Below are positions 42,451 to 56,200 of a stretch of DNA of 64,000 nucleotides, piece by piece (position 1 is the stretch's first letter; each line of letters begins with the position of its first letter). Source of the DNA: Yamagishiella unicocca (lineage: Eukaryota > Chlorophyta > Chlorophyceae > Chlamydomonadales > Volvocaceae); the NCBI GenBank assembly GCA_003116995.1, contig BDSL01000100.1, forward strand, positions 62,001 to 126,000, read 5' to 3'. The translations under genes and the position numbers were made by a program. Below the pieces are notes generated by a model that was not told the origin of the DNA, ran no database searches, and saw nothing but the letters and a program-made list of their open reading frames with translations.

Positions 42451-43364
42451 AAATGACTTATCCGCTGTGACCGCCGGGTAAGTGGATTAGTGCCCGATGC
42501 CCACCCTCTGGTTACTTCCAGCAATGTCGAAGGCAAGGTTGTTACCCACGCAAAATTTCCTCGCAAGTTGGGCATGGTTGGTGAGCTCACCTTGGGCTAT
42601 CCGCTCCAATTCAGCATAAGAGATGAAGGAAATGAGGCGCGTCTATTGATGCTCAGCCTGTGCGAAAGTAGAGCCGCCAACACAGTGCTAAGATAGCTAT
42701 TCCAGTAGTGTATTGAGGACAATTGCGAAAGGTACCGGTGGCATCAACCAGACTGAACTCGCCTTGGCCATATAAGACCGACGTGTGCATAATAAGCTGC
42801 CTAAGGAGGGTTTTGGAGGTCCTCTACTGTGAAATTATTAAGGCCAAACAGGACGAAGAGGTCGAGTGTAAAAAAAATCGTCGTAAGTGCTAAAAGGTCA
42901 GTGCTGCCTTATAGTAATTGTCTATATTGTTTCTCTGCTCCTGTACAGACCGGATCGGTTCCCCTGTTGCGGCCGTACGATAACCTGCTGCATCCGGCTT
43001 GCAGGCCAGTTGAAGGTGACAACTCATCTGAACGTCAAGCAAACTTTGAAGTCCAAGTGCAGTAAGTATGGCATGCCGACCGCGACTATCGCGCACGGCC
43101 ACGCACGGTTGGCGTGCCCGATATCGTGACGCCATCCAGGTCTCACTGAAAAGGGCGGGCGATACAATTTGTTTTAGTATATGTTAGAATGATGGAAGGG
43201 TATCAGGCCGATGAAACGGAAAGCAACGAAAGAGACAGTGACGTCCAAGGCACCTGTGGAGGTTATTGCAACTGCCAAATTCACCAATTTGTACAAATTC
43301 CAGAAAGGAATGGAATGACGATGTTCTGGAGTTACTCGATTCGGAGGTGTGAGAATCGTACTGT

Positions 43365-43452
43365 AGGCGTGTGCCAGGAACTAGAGTCGAATAGAGGCGT
43401 GTGCCAAGGGGCTACAGTCGAATAGAGGCGTGTGCCAAGGGGCTAAAACCGA
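43365..43452 (+). repeat. Tandem repeat of about 31 bp x 3
   Basis: AGGCGTGTGCCAAGGGGCTA followed by CAGTCGAATAG starts at about 43365, 43395 and 43426. The first copy is diverged. No gene is seen from 42450 to 44414. Confidence 0.75.
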
Positions 43453-44414
43453 AAAATTCATAGGTTGTCTGCAACGATGTTAATTATTGTATCGCAAGAA
43501 GGCCACTAACGTAGTATTACATGCATAATTGAGCAGAGCTACCTTGATCTGTTCCTAGTGCTTTACGGGATGTCTGGCATTTAGCATTAGCAAAAGGAAT
43601 TGGATAAGCCTTGAAGCTGGCCTACACCAAGGGTGCAGACGAGTTTCACATCTCACTCCGACACCACATCCTGACCGCTTCAACCAAGCTGGGAAGCATT
43701 TTCCTCCAGTCATATGCTATATTGGGCAAGCCCCAATCACGACCCCGTTCGTGATATCGTTTTCAACAGCGTCATGAGGCGGCTATGGGGCGGCGGGTCA
43801 CCGTGCCTTACACATCAAAATGTTTGCGCGTGAGGTTATACAGCGTTTTGAGAATATTACATGTTACGGGACCTAAGGTAAGGGCGAATCTAGGACAAGA
43901 AGAAGGGCTATGTCGGTGGCCTCACCAGCAGCAGCCAGATGAGAGCCGGGGCTGAACCCAGCAGACGTCCCCAAGGCGGTATCCGAGGGGGCTCGCGCGT
44001 TGGTTGTGCGAAGGAGGCGGGTCGTCCGGACGGATTTTGGAACCGGGGATAACGAAGCGAAGCCCGACGAAAGCCAGTAGCTGTCATAGCATGTTATATC
44101 AGTGCTTGCATTTTTCTTGAGGAAGGCTTCGCACGGGGCAGCTTTTCGCCTTTTGTGATGAAGTTCTTCGAGGGTATCTGAGCCGGCTTAGGGACACACG
44201 GGTTAGGGACCCTAGATAAACCTGTTCAGGGACACTCCGTGTAGATAGGGAACCCCGCCGATAAAATTGTTTAGGGACGGTGTAGGAATCCTAAATCGGC
44301 CAAGGTGCTCGCGGTTGGGGCATAGACGGGTTCGCTTCGTTCCGCCTTCCTGACGATCCGCGTCCTTTGCGCGGCTACTGTACATACCGGCGTTATGACG
44401 ACCTCATGTCCGAT

Positions 44415-44738
44415 CACACACATAACGAATGCATGAGCGCATTGATATACACATACGTATCCATGTGTAATGGGATTCTCATGGCTGCGTGGGACGGCGC
44501 TGGATGGCGACCTCTGCTGAAAACCAACCGCTACAGCAGCGGCCGGCGTGCCATCCTTACTGCCTTCGGTTTGGTCTCACACATAACGAATGCATGAGCG
44601 CATTGATATACACATAAGTATCCATGTGTAATGGGATTCTCATGGCTGCGTGGGACGGCGTTGGATGGCGACCTCTGCTGAAAACCAACCGCTACAGCAG
44701 CGGCCGGCGTGCCATCCTTACTGCCTTCGGTTTGGTCT
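44415..44738 (+). repeat. 162-bp tandem dimer
   Basis: Bases 44415-44576 are repeated at 44577-44738 with only about two or three substitutions (ACGTATCC/AAGTATCC, GCGCTGG/GCGTTGG). Each copy ends with TGCCTTCGGTTTGGTCTC. This is a recent duplication. Confidence 0.9.
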
Positions 44739-44868
44739 CGAACTTGAAAACACGAAGGCGAAGTAAACATTTTACAAGCCCTTCATGCCCAGAGGACGAG
44801 TCGCCTTCTCACCTCCTACTGTACGTCCATACTTGTACTGGCCGTAACACAGTCACCGTTCTGGACAG

Positions 44869-44876
44869 TATATAAG
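44869..44876 (+). promoter_or_regulatory. TATA box candidate (TATATAAG)
   Basis: GTATATAAGCAGG is followed after about 30 bp by CACAAACTCAACTTACATC, a plausible initiation region. The sequence downstream contains a GATCAAG|GTGAGT donor near 45065, as a short first exon would. No product could be reconstructed. Confidence 0.35.
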
Positions 44877-44959
44877 CAGGAAGCAAGGACTGCCTTATCA
44901 CAAACTCAACTTACATCTTCCAGCACCTCGGACGAAACCTAAAGGGACCTCGAGGTCTT

Positions 44960-45740
44960 CCATTTATCCATTTCTGCCTTCGGTAACCGACCTCGGTCAG
45001 AGCGGAGCCCCCAAGCCCGGCTACAGGACCTTGATGCTCACAGAGGAGGCTTCTATGATCAAGGTGAGTTGAGTCTGATCGACGCTATCTTTACTGGGTA
45101 CCGAGATATCCTCTTGCTTGCATCCGCCGGACCAGCCAGCGCTAGACTGCGCTACGCTGCACTGCGTCCATGGTCATCCTAGAATTACTTTTATGCGGTA
45201 TTGCTTCTGCATTTGCGCTCAAGCTGAGGTGACCTCGTGTTGTGCAGCGGCATGCGCGCAACTGTACTGGCGACTCAAAAAGCTGACTTTATGCTGACTT
45301 CACCCCTGCAAATTCCGTTCCTTGATCGTTCAGGCTGAATCGCTTTACCAGGGCTCGACGCCTCCTCGTCCATTTCTGCCTTCCAAGACCGACCCCAGTA
45401 CAGTAACCGACCACCAAAACCCGGCTGCAGGCGTCTTTATTTGCACAGAGGACGTTTCGGTTATGAAGGTGAGTTCTACGTAGATTTCAGTCTGGTCGAC
45501 GCTATCATTTGCAAGTATTACCGGCGGTATGGTCCTGAGTCATTAGACGAGCTATCTCAGCACTTGACTGCGCTACGCTGCACTGCCTTCATGTTCATGC
45601 ATTTATGCGTTTTGGCCTCTGCTTTGCACTCGAGCTGATGTGACCAAATTTTGTTGTGGTGCGCCATGCGCGCATCTTTACTGGCGACTCTGCTTTCGCA
45701 AAAGCTGACGGTACTTCGGCGAACCCCTGTGCCGTTCAGG
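44960..45740 (+). repeat. Diverged direct duplication of about 0.4 kb
   Basis: The segment from CCATTTCTGCCTTC at about 44968 through CCCGGCTACAGG, a GTGAGTT donor-like site, TGCGCTACGCTGCACTGC and ACTGGCGACTC recurs in the same order from about 45371 to 45735. It has many substitutions and small indels. Both copies keep an AAGGTGAGTT or GAAGGTGAGTTC site, so an exon edge may have been duplicated. Confidence 0.65.
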
Positions 45741-46663
45741 CTAAATCGTGATACCAATGACATCGCGTTTTCATCATTCGTGCTGCCCCTTCCGTGCGAT
45801 ATGAAGTGAACCGGCAACCCAATCATGACCGTGTTCCCGTGTTCCCAAGAATGAGCGGCGGCTTTCTCGTTACATGACTACTACTTCGCCTTACTTCGTT
45901 TCAAACTTTGTTGGACACGGTCACGCTCCTGCTAGACAGACGAGGTCGTCGTGCGTCGTCATGCTCTGGAGACAGGCCTCGCCGGGCGCGGAGGCGACTT
46001 ATGACCGAGCCGGCTACGTACCTCGCCAACGTGATCACATCCGCCACCACCGTCGCCAAGAAAACACCACCACCGTCGGGACATCACCTCCACCGAGCGA
46101 ACGAGCCACCATCTCCACCGCGCCACCGCCTTCATTCCCGGTGCCTCGGGCCATCGCTTATATCATACGCTGAACCATCACATCCATCTCCGCCAGCAAT
46201 AATGGACACCTCCAGACGAGCCTGCCTGGAGCGCGAGTCAGAAATACGGAAGCAGTCGGTTGAATCAAATGTCAACAGGAGCTCATCGTGTGTGGCCTCG
46301 GAAGCGTGAAGTAAGGTATGCTGTTGTTGGGCTCGGACAGACGCGCGGGTTGGGGCTACGTTCCCGATTAGGTCAGTATTGCCTACTGCTGCTCGCATCA
46401 CCGACGTAAGTGTTCGGCAATCCTGACCGTCATCTTTTGTGCGCTGGTGCTTCTTGCCAACACAGATACATTCGTTAGGCCTCGTACATCGATTACGCAA
46501 GAACCCCGCTAGCTTGGCAGTGCCGCCACTTTCCTTCAAGCCGACGTTGTTGCTGGGCGGCGGCTGAGGTCGCCGCTGTGGTCGGTGCTCTGGAGGCAGG
46601 CCTCGCTTTCAAGACGGAGTTGCGCCAGGAGCCGTTGTCCAGGAAGGTTGTACAGCAGGGACA
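45741..46663. other. No gene seen; left flank of the large array
   Basis: Several short open frames occur, without splice-consistent structure or recognisable families. The array homology begins at about 46664 (TCTTGGCAGGTGGGTTCCTC). Confidence 0.35.
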
Positions 46664-49106
46664 CTCTTGGCAGGTGGGTTCCTCCCGAGCGAGCTGTACA
46701 TGTTTGTTGTCGTAATCGTCTCCCTGCGTGGGTCGCGAACGAACATCCGGGATATCGCTTTCAGTGCTGATGCGTACCCTGTGTGATACAAATAAATAAA
46801 CTTATTACAAAATGTTAACGAAACCAAAAACCGCTCCCCGCGGATTATTACAGGCGGTGGAGCGTCTTTCATATGCTGGTGATGCTGCTGTAAGCGCCGT
46901 TGCTGCCGCTGCGGCCGGCGGCAGCTCGAGCTCGACCGCAGCGAGCGACATTATTGAGCAGGCACAACGTAAGGCAAGGTACGCACAGTTGTGTCCGGGC
47001 GCACGGGGGTGGCCCGTTGGGTTTCGGTTTGGGGGTGAGGCCAGGGCCAGGGCAGGAAGGGCCACCTGGCCAGCGAAAAGTAAGCAAGGTCGGATTCGGG
47101 GAACCTTCATTGCTTGGGCTGCCAGTAACGGGACTTTTGGGTACCTTCAGTAGGATGATGCCTGTTGCTTGTTCACGTGCCCACTGAGCGTTTCCGGCCA
47201 AGATTGCTCGCAACGTGCACGCCTGCCGTTGATAATCGATCGGATGGGCAAGGTATCTGCTGCACTGCTCAGCCAGTACTTCAGCCAGCCAGCCAAATCT
47301 TCAGCGTCAGCCACCCGTCAGCCACCCGCGCAGCCTTCAGCAGCCAGCTTTCTTGCAGCAGTTATTCAGCCTTCGGTGCAGCGGATGCCTTGCCTCACCC
47401 TTCGTCCCGGCGTTCCCCATACGTACACGTCACCGTTGTGCACCGTGCACCAACTACTGTTACATGCCCCCACTCCCTCCCCCTCCGTGTCCATTTTGCC
47501 ACCCTCCCTACATCGCCCGAGCTCTCCTGCACTTCGTTCGTCGCTCGAGACCTACGTGCAACTCCGCCCCGGCCGGAGCTCCCTGCCTGCTGCGAGGATC
47601 TGCGCCTGCAAGGGCCGGAGAGGAGTTCCATCATGCTCGGAAGTGTAACCGCCGCCTACCCGCTGCCCACCTGCTGGTGACCATCCAAGGTGAGATATGT
47701 AGTTGCGGGTCCTGGGGGGAAATGAGGGAGGTGCACGATGTTGTCAGTAAATAAAGGGTGATCACTTCTTCGAAGCACGCGGGGTGGAATACGATGCTGG
47801 CGCGTAATAAGCATTCATCGCAAATCAACTAATGCAGTCCTCATCAATGGTGTCCTACGCTCCAGGGGAGTTCCGCCAACACCGGTTCGACGGTGGCAAG
47901 CAGCTGCCGCCGTCGTAAGCTTAGCCGCCGCGGCTTCTGGACAGCAGACGCCCACCACGGAGGAGCTTCTTTGGCCGTCGCGGAGTCCTTTCAAGGTAGT
48001 GTGCTTGCTCAGGGCGGGAGGGGTGGGCTTCGGAGGTTATGTACGGCACGTGCTGGGCTGGGTTTGGGGTCACGTACGGCATGCTTCGGGCTTGGGTGCT
48101 CGCGGGCAGGTTCGTACCGTCGTCTTCGACCGGGGCGTGTGGATGAGGGCGGGGTGATTGCGTCCAGAGCACGAGGACTCTGGCGCCCCCCGCCCTCCGG
48201 GGTGATTGCGCTAGCGCGCCAGGACGCAGCGCCCCCCGTATTCCCGCCTTCGTGTCCATTGCCGCAGGACTGGAGCTAGCCCCCTGCGGGCGGTAGACGG
48301 CTTGCTCAGGGATGGGTGGGCTTCGGGGGTTATGTACGGCACGTGCTGGGCTGGGTTTGGGGTCATGTACGGCATGCTTCGGGCTTATGTTTGGTACAAA
48401 ACGCGGCATGCGGTGGGCTCGGGCTTGGGCTGGAGGTGTCATGTGCCGGCCGGGATTCATGTGTTGCATTATTGATTAGGGATGGGGTAGGCAGGGCCCC
48501 TTGCGGAGCTTTGCGTTTGGGACTGGGTTTTTGCCTGCGGCGGCACGGCTGCGTGCTCGCGGGCAGGCTCGTACCGTCGTCTTCGACCGGGGCGTGTGGA
48601 TGAAGGCGGGGTGATTGCGTCCAGAGCACGAGGACTCTGGCGCCCCCCGCCCTCCGGGGTGATTGCGCTAGCGCGCCAGGACGCAGCGCCCCCCGTATTC
48701 CCGCCTTCGTGTCCATGCCCGCAGGACTGGAGCTAGCCCCCTGCGGGCGGTAGACTGCTTGCTCAGGGATGGGTGGGCTTCGGAGGTTATGTACGGCACG
48801 TGCTGGGCTGGGTTTGGGGTCACGTACGGCATGCTTCGGGCTTGGGTTGGGTAAGAGCCGTTGCTACCGCGCGCTGCGGCCGGCAGCGACATTGTTATTA
48901 AGCAGGCACGACGTACGGCAACCGGCCCTTTGATTGCAGCTGTGGCGGCCCATCCCGGAGACATCTTGGCAGGTGGGTTCCTCCCGGGCTGTACATGTTT
49001 GTTGTCGTAATCGTCTCCCTGCGTGGGTCGCGAACGAACATCCGGGATATCGCTTTCAGTGCTGATGCGTACCCTGTGTGATACAAATAAATAAACTTAT
49101 TACAAA

Positions 49107-50215
49107 ATGTTAACGAAACCAAAAACCGCTCCCCGCGGATTATTACAGGCGGTGGAGCGTCTTTCATATGCTGGTGATGCTGCTGTAAGCGCCGTTGCTG
49201 CCGCTGCGGCCGGCGGCAGCTCGAGCTCGACCGCAGCGAGCGACATTATTGAGCAGGCACAACGTCAGGCAAGGTACGCACAGTTGTGTCCGGGCGCACG
49301 GGGGTGGCCCGTTGGGTTTCGGTTTGGGGGTGAGGCCAGGGCCAGGGCAGGAAGGGCCACCTGGCCAGCGAAAAGTAAGCAAGGTCGGATTCGGGGAACC
49401 TTCATTGCTTGGGCTGCCAGTAACGGGACTTTTGGGTACCTTCAGTAGGATGATGCCTGTTGCTTGTTCACGTGCCCACTGAGCGTTTCCGGCCAAGATT
49501 GCTCGCAACGTGCACGCCTGCCGTTGATAATCGATCGGATGGGCAAGGTATCTGCTGCACTGCTCAGCCAGTACTTCAGCCAGCCAGCCAAATCTTCAGC
49601 GTCAGCCACCCGTCAGCCACCCGCGCAGCCTTCAGCAGCCAGCTTTCTTGCAGCAGTTATTCAGCCTTCGGTGCAGCGGATGCCTTGCCTCACCCTTCGT
49701 CCCGGCGTTCCCCATACGTACACGTCACCGTTGTGCACCGTGCACCAACTACTGTTACATGCCCCCACTCCCTCCCCCTCCGTGTCCATTTTGCCACCCT
49801 CCCTACATCGCCCGAGCTCTCCTGCACTTCGTTCGTCGCTCGAGACCTACGTGCAACTCCGCCCCGGCCGGAGCTCCCTGCCTGCTGCGAGGATCTGCGC
49901 CTGCAAGGGCCGGAGAGGAGTTCCATCATGCTCGGAAGTGTAACCGCCGCCTACCCGCTGCCCACCTGCTGGTGACCATCCAAGGTGAGATATGTAGTTG
50001 CGGGTCCTGGGGGGAAATGAGGGAGGTGCACGATGTTGTCAGTAAATAAAGGGTGATCACTTCTTCGAAGCACGCGGGGTGGAATACGATGCTGGCGCGT
50101 AATAAGCATTCATCGCAAATCAACTAATGCAGTCCTCATCAATGGTGTCCTACGCTCCAGGGGAGTTCCGCCAACACCGGTTCGACGGTGGCAAGCAGCT
50201 GCCGCCGTCGTAAGC
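49107..50215 (+). other. Candidate spliced reading frame in each array unit (copy 2 shown)
   Basis: A first exon could run from ATG 49107 (MLTKPKTAPRGLLQAVERLS, then STAASDIIEQAQRQA) to an AG|GTACGC donor near 49273. An internal exon with a Cys-rich frame (APCTNYCYMPPLP, PCPFCHPPYIARALLHFV) starts after GCTCAGCCAG and ends ACCATCCAAG|GTGAGA near 49984. A last exon would start after CTACGCTCCAG near 50160 (GEFRQHRFDGGKQLPPS, then TAA). These exons keep frame at the junctions I chose (phase 2, then phase 1). Equivalent positions are the same in copies 1-5. I do not recognise a family, and transcription is unproven. Confidence 0.3.
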
Positions 50216-53200
50216 TTAGCCGCCGCGGCTTCTGGACAGCAGACGCCCACCACGGAGGAGCTTCTTTGGCCGTCGCGGAGTCCTTTCAAGGTAGTGTGCT
50301 TGCTCAGGGCGGGAGGGGTGGGCTTCGGAGGTTATGTACGGCACGTGCTGGGCTGGGTTTGGGGTCACGTACGGCATGCTTCGGGCTTGGGTGCTCGCGG
50401 GCAGGTTCGTACCGTCGTCTTCGACCGGGGCGTGTGGATGAGGGCGGGGTGATTGCGTCCAGAGCACGAGGACTCTGGCGCCCCCCGCCCTCCGGGGTGA
50501 TTGCGCTAGCGCGCCAGGACGCAGCGCCCCCCGTATTCCCGCCTTCGTGTCCATTGCCGCAGGACTGGAGCTAGCCCCCTGCGGGCGGTAGACGGCTTGC
50601 TCAGGGATGGGTGGGCTTCGGGGGTTATGTACGGCACGTGCTGGGCTGGGTTTGGGGTCATGTACGGCATGCTTCGGGCTTATGTTTGGTACAAAACGCG
50701 GCATGCGGTGGGCTCGGGCTTGGGCTGGAGGTGTCATGTGCCGGCCGGGATTCATGTGTTGCATTATTGATTAGGGATGGGGTAGGCAGGGCCCCTTGCG
50801 GAGCTTTGCGTTTGGGACTGGGTTTTTGCCTGCGGCGGCACGGCTGCGTGCTCGCGGGCAGGCTCGTACCGTCGTCTTCGACCGGGGCGTGTGGATGAAG
50901 GCGGGGTGATTGCGTCCAGAGCACGAGGACTCTGGCGCCCCCCGCCCTCCGGGGTGATTGCGCTAGCGCGCCAGGACGCAGCGCCCCCCGTATTCCCGCC
51001 TTCGTGTCCATGCCCGCAGGACTGGAGCTAGCCCCCTGCGGGCGGTAGACTGCTTGCTCAGGGATGGGTGGGCTTCGGAGGTTATGTACGGCACGTGCTG
51101 GGCTGGGTTTGGGGTCACGTACGGCATGCTTCGGGCTTGGGTTGGGTAAGAGCCGTTGCTACCGCGCGCTGCGGCCGGCAGCGACATTGTTATTAAGCAG
51201 GCACGACGTACGGCAACCGGCCCTTTGATTGCAGCTGTGGCGGCCCATCCCGGAGACATCTTGGCAGGTGGGTTCCTCCCGGGCTGTACATGTTTGTTGT
51301 CGTAATCGTCTCCCTGCGTGGGTCGCGAACGAACATCCGGGATATCGCTTTCAGTGCTGATGCGTACCCTGTGTGATACAAATAAATAAACTTATTACAA
51401 AATGTTAACGAAACCAAAAACCGCTCCCCGCGGATTATTACAGGCGGTGGAGCGTCTTTCATATGCTGGTGATGCTGCTGTAAGCGCCGTTGCTGCCGCT
51501 GCGGCCGGCGGCAGCTCGAGCTCGACCGCAGCGAGCGACATTATTGAGCAGGCACAACGTCAGGCAAGGTACGCACAGTTGTGTCCGGGCGCACGGGGGT
51601 GGCCCGTTGGGTTTCGGTTTGGGGGTGAGGCCAGGGCCAGGGCAGGAAGGGCCACCTGGCCAGCGAAAAGTAAGCAAGGTCGGATTCGGGGAACCTTCAT
51701 TGCTTGGGCTGCCAGTAACGGGACTTTTGGGTACCTTCAGTAGGATGATGCCTGTTGCTTGTTCACGTGCCCACTGAGCGTTTCCGGCCAAGATTGCTCG
51801 CAACGTGCACGCCTGCCGTTGATAATCGATCGGATGGGCAAGGTATCTGCTGCACTGCTCAGCCAGTACTTCAGCCAGCCAGCCAAATCTTCAGCGTCAG
51901 CCACCCGTCAGCCACCCGCGCAGCCTTCAGCAGCCAGCTTTCTTGCAGCAGTTATTCAGCCTTCGGTGCAGCGGATGCCTTGCCTCACCCTTCGTCCCGG
52001 CGTTCCCCATACGTACACGTCACCGTTGTGCACCGTGCACCAACTACTGTTACATGCCCCCACTCCCTCCCCCTCCGTGTCCATTTTGCCACCCTCCCTA
52101 CATCGCCCGAGCTCTCCTGCACTTCGTTCGTCGCTCGAGACCTACGTGCAACTCCGCCCCGGCCGGAGCTCCCTGCCTGCTGCGAGGATCTGCGCCTGCA
52201 AGGGCCGGAGAGGAGTTCCATCATGCTCGGAAGTGTAACCGCCGCCTACCCGCTGCCCACCTGCTGGTGACCATCCAAGGTGAGATATGTAGTTGCGGGT
52301 CCTGGGGGGAAATGAGGGAGGTGCACGATGTTGTCAGTAAATAAAGGGTGATCACTTCTTCGAAGCACGCGGGGTGGAATACGATGCTGGCGCGTAATAA
52401 GCATTCATCGCAAATCAACTAATGCAGTCCTCATCAATGGTGTCCTACGCTCCAGGGGAGTTCCGCCAACACCGGTTCGACGGTGGCAAGCAGCTGCCGC
52501 CGTCGTAAGCTTAGCCGCCGCGGCTTCTGGACAGCAGACGCCCACCACGGAGGAGCTTCTTTGGCCGTCGCGGAGTCCTTTCAAGGTAGTGTGCTTGCTC
52601 AGGGCGGGAGGGGTGGGCTTCGGAGGTTATGTACGGCACGTGCTGGGCTGGGTTTGGGGTCACGTACGGCATGCTTCGGGCTTGGGTGCTCGCGGGCAGG
52701 TTCGTACCGTCGTCTTCGACCGGGGCGTGTGGATGAGGGCGGGGTGATTGCGTCCAGAGCACGAGGACTCTGGCGCCCCCCGCCCTCCGGGGTGATTGCG
52801 CTAGCGCGCCAGGACGCAGCGCCCCCCGTATTCCCGCCTTCGTGTCCATGCCCGCAGGACTGGAGCTAGCCCCCTGCGGGCGGTAGACTGCTTGCTCAGG
52901 GATGGGTGGGCTTCGGAGGTTATGTACGGCACGTGCTGGGCTGGGTTTGGGGTCACGTACGGCATGCTTCGGGCTTATGTTTGGTACAAAACGCGGCATG
53001 CGGTGGGCTCGGGCTTGGGCTGGAGGTGTCATGTGCCGGCCGGGATTCATGTGTTGCATTATTGATTAGGGATGGGGTAGGCAGGGCCCCTTGCGGAGCT
53101 TTGCGTTTGGGACTGGGTTTTTGCCTGCGGCGGCACGGCTGCGTGCTCGCGGGCAGGCTCGTACCGTCGTCTTCGACCGGGGCGTGTGGATGAAGGCGGG

Positions 53201-56200
53201 GTGATTGCGTCCAGAGCACGAGGACTCTGGCGCCCCCCGCCCTCCGGGGTGATTGCGCTAGCGCGCCAGGACGCAGCGCCCCCCGTATTCCCGCCTTCGT
53301 GTCCATGCCCGCAGGACTGGAGCTAGCCCCCTGCGGGCGGTAGACTGCTTGCTCAGGGATGGGTGGGCTTCGGAGGTTATGTACGGCACGTGCTGGGCTG
53401 GGTTTGGGGTCACGTACGGCATGCTTCGGGCTTGGGTTGGGTAAGAGCCGTTGCTACCGCGCGCTGCGGCCGGCAGCGACATTGTTATTAAGCAGGCACG
53501 ACGTACGGCAACCGGCCCTTTGATTGCAGCTGTGGCGGCCCATCCCGGAGACATCTTGGCAGGTGGGTTCCTCCCGGGCTGTACATGTTTGTTGTCGTAA
53601 TCGTCTCCCTGCGTGGGTCGCGAACGAACATCCGGGATATCGCTTTCAGTGCTGATGCGTACCCTGTGTGATACAAATAAATAAACTTATTACAAAATGT
53701 TAACGAAACCAAAAACCGCTCCCCGCGGATTATTACAGGCGGTGGAGCGTCTTTCATATGCTGGTGATGCTGCTGTAAGCGCCGTTGCTGCCGCTGCGGC
53801 CGGCGGCAGCTCGAGCTCGACCGCAGCGAGCGACATTATTGAGCAGGCACAACGTCAGGCAAGGTACGCACAGTTGTGTCCGGGCGCACGGGGGTGGCCC
53901 GTTGGGTTTCGGTTTGGGGGTGAGGCCAGGGCCAGGGCAGGAAGGGCCACCTGGCCAGCGAAAAGTAAGCAAGGTCGGATTCGGGGAACCTTCATTGCTT
54001 GGGCTGCCAGTAACGGGACTTTTGGGTACCTTCAGTAGGATGATGCCTGTTGCTTGTTCACGTGCCCACTGAGCGTTTCCGGCCAAGATTGCTCGCAACG
54101 TGCACGCCTGCCGTTGATAATCGATCGGATGGGCAAGGTATCTGCTGCACTGCTCAGCCAGTACTTCAGCCAGCCAGCCAAATCTTCAGCGTCAGCCACC
54201 CGTCAGCCACCCGCGCAGCCTTCAGCAGCCAGCTTTCTTGCAGCAGTTATTCAGCCTTCGGTGCAGCGGATGCCTTGCCTCACCCTTCGTCCCGGCGTTC
54301 CCCATACGTACACGTCACCGTTGTGCACCGTGCACCAACTACTGTTACATGCCCCCACTCCCTCCCCCTCCGTGTCCATTTTGCCACCCTCCCTACATCG
54401 CCCGAGCTCTCCTGCACTTCGTTCGTCGCTCGAGACCTACGTGCAACTCCGCCCCGGCCGGAGCTCCCTGCCTGCTGCGAGGATCTGCGCCTGCAAGGGC
54501 CGGAGAGGAGTTCCATCATGCTCGGAAGTGTAACCGCCGCCTACCCGCTGCCCACCTGCTGGTGACCATCCAAGGTGAGATATGTAGTTGCGGGTCCTGG
54601 GGGGAAATGAGGGAGGTGCACGATGTTGTCAGTAAATAAAGGGTGATCACTTCTTCGAAGCACGCGGGGTGGAATACGATGCTGGCGCGTAATAAGCATT
54701 CATCGCAAATCAACTAATGCAGTCCTCATCAATGGTGTCCTACGCTCCAGGGGAGTTCCGCCAACACCGGTTCGACGGTGGCAAGCAGCTGCCGCCGTCG
54801 TAAGCTTAGCCGCCGCGGCTTCTGGACAGCAGACGCCCACCACGGAGGAGCTTCTTTGGCCGTCGCGGAGTCCTTTCAAGGTAGTGTGCTTGCTCAGGGC
54901 GGGAGGGGTGGGCTTCGGAGGTTATGTACGGCACGTGCTGGGCTGGGTTTGGGGTCACGTACGGCATGCTTCGGGCTTGGGTGCTCGCGGGCAGGTTCGT
55001 ACCGTCGTCTTCGACCGGGGCGTGTGGATGAGGGCGGGGTGATTGCGTCCAGAGCACGAGGACTCTGGCGCCCCCCGCCCTCCGGGGTGATTGCGCTAGC
55101 GCGCCAGGACGCAGCGCCCCCCGTATTCCCGCCTTCGTGTCCATGCCCGCAGGACTGGAGCTAGCCCCCTGCGGGCGGTAGACTGCTTGCTCAGGGATGG
55201 GTGGGCTTCGGGGGTTATGTACGGCACGTGCTGGGCTGGGTTTGGGGTCATGTACGGCATGCTTCGGGCTTATGTTTGGTACAAAACGCGGCATGCGGTG
55301 GGCTCGGGCTTGGGCTGGAGGTGTCATGTGCCGGCCGGGATTCATGTGTTGCATTATTGATTAGGGATGGGGTAGGCAGGGCCCCTTGCGGAGCTTTGCG
55401 TTTGGGACTGGGTTTTTGCCTGCGGCGGCACGGCTGCGTGCTCGCGGGCAGGCTCGTACCGTCGTCTTCGACCGGGGCGTGTGGATGAAGGCGGGGTGAT
55501 TGCGTCCAGAGCACGAGGACTCTGGCGCCCCCCGCCCTCCGGGGTGATTGCGCTAGCGCGCCAGGACGCAGCGCCCCCCGTATTCCCGCCTTCGTGTCCA
55601 TGCCCGCAGGACTGGAGCTAGCCCCCTGCGGGCGGTAGACTGCTTGCTCAGGGATGGGTGGGCTTCGGAGGTTATGTACGGCACGTGCTGGGCTGGGTTT
55701 GGGGTCACGTACGGCATGCTTCGGGCTTGGGTTGGGTAAGAGCCGTTGCTACCGCGCGCTGCGGCCGGCAGCGACATTGTTATTAAGCAGGCACGACGTA
55801 CGGTAACCGGCCCTTTGATTGCAGCTGTGGCGGCCCATCCCGGAGACATCTTGGCAGGTGGGTTCCTCCCGGGCTGTACATGTTTGTTGTCGTAATCGTC
55901 TCCCTGCGTGGGTCGCGAACGAACATCCGGGATATCGCTTTCAGTGCTGATGCGTACCCTGTGTGATACAAATAAATAAACTTATTACAAAATGTTAACG
56001 AAACCAAAAACCGCTCCCCGCGGATTATTACAGGCGGTGGAGCGTCTTTCATATGCTGGTGATGCTGCTGTAAGCGCCGTTGCTGCCGCTGCGGCCGGCG
56101 GCAGCTCGAGCTCGACCGCAGCGAGCGACATTATTGAGCAGGCACAACGTCAGGCAAGGTACGCACAGTTGTGTCCGGGCGCACGGGGGTGGCCCGTTGG

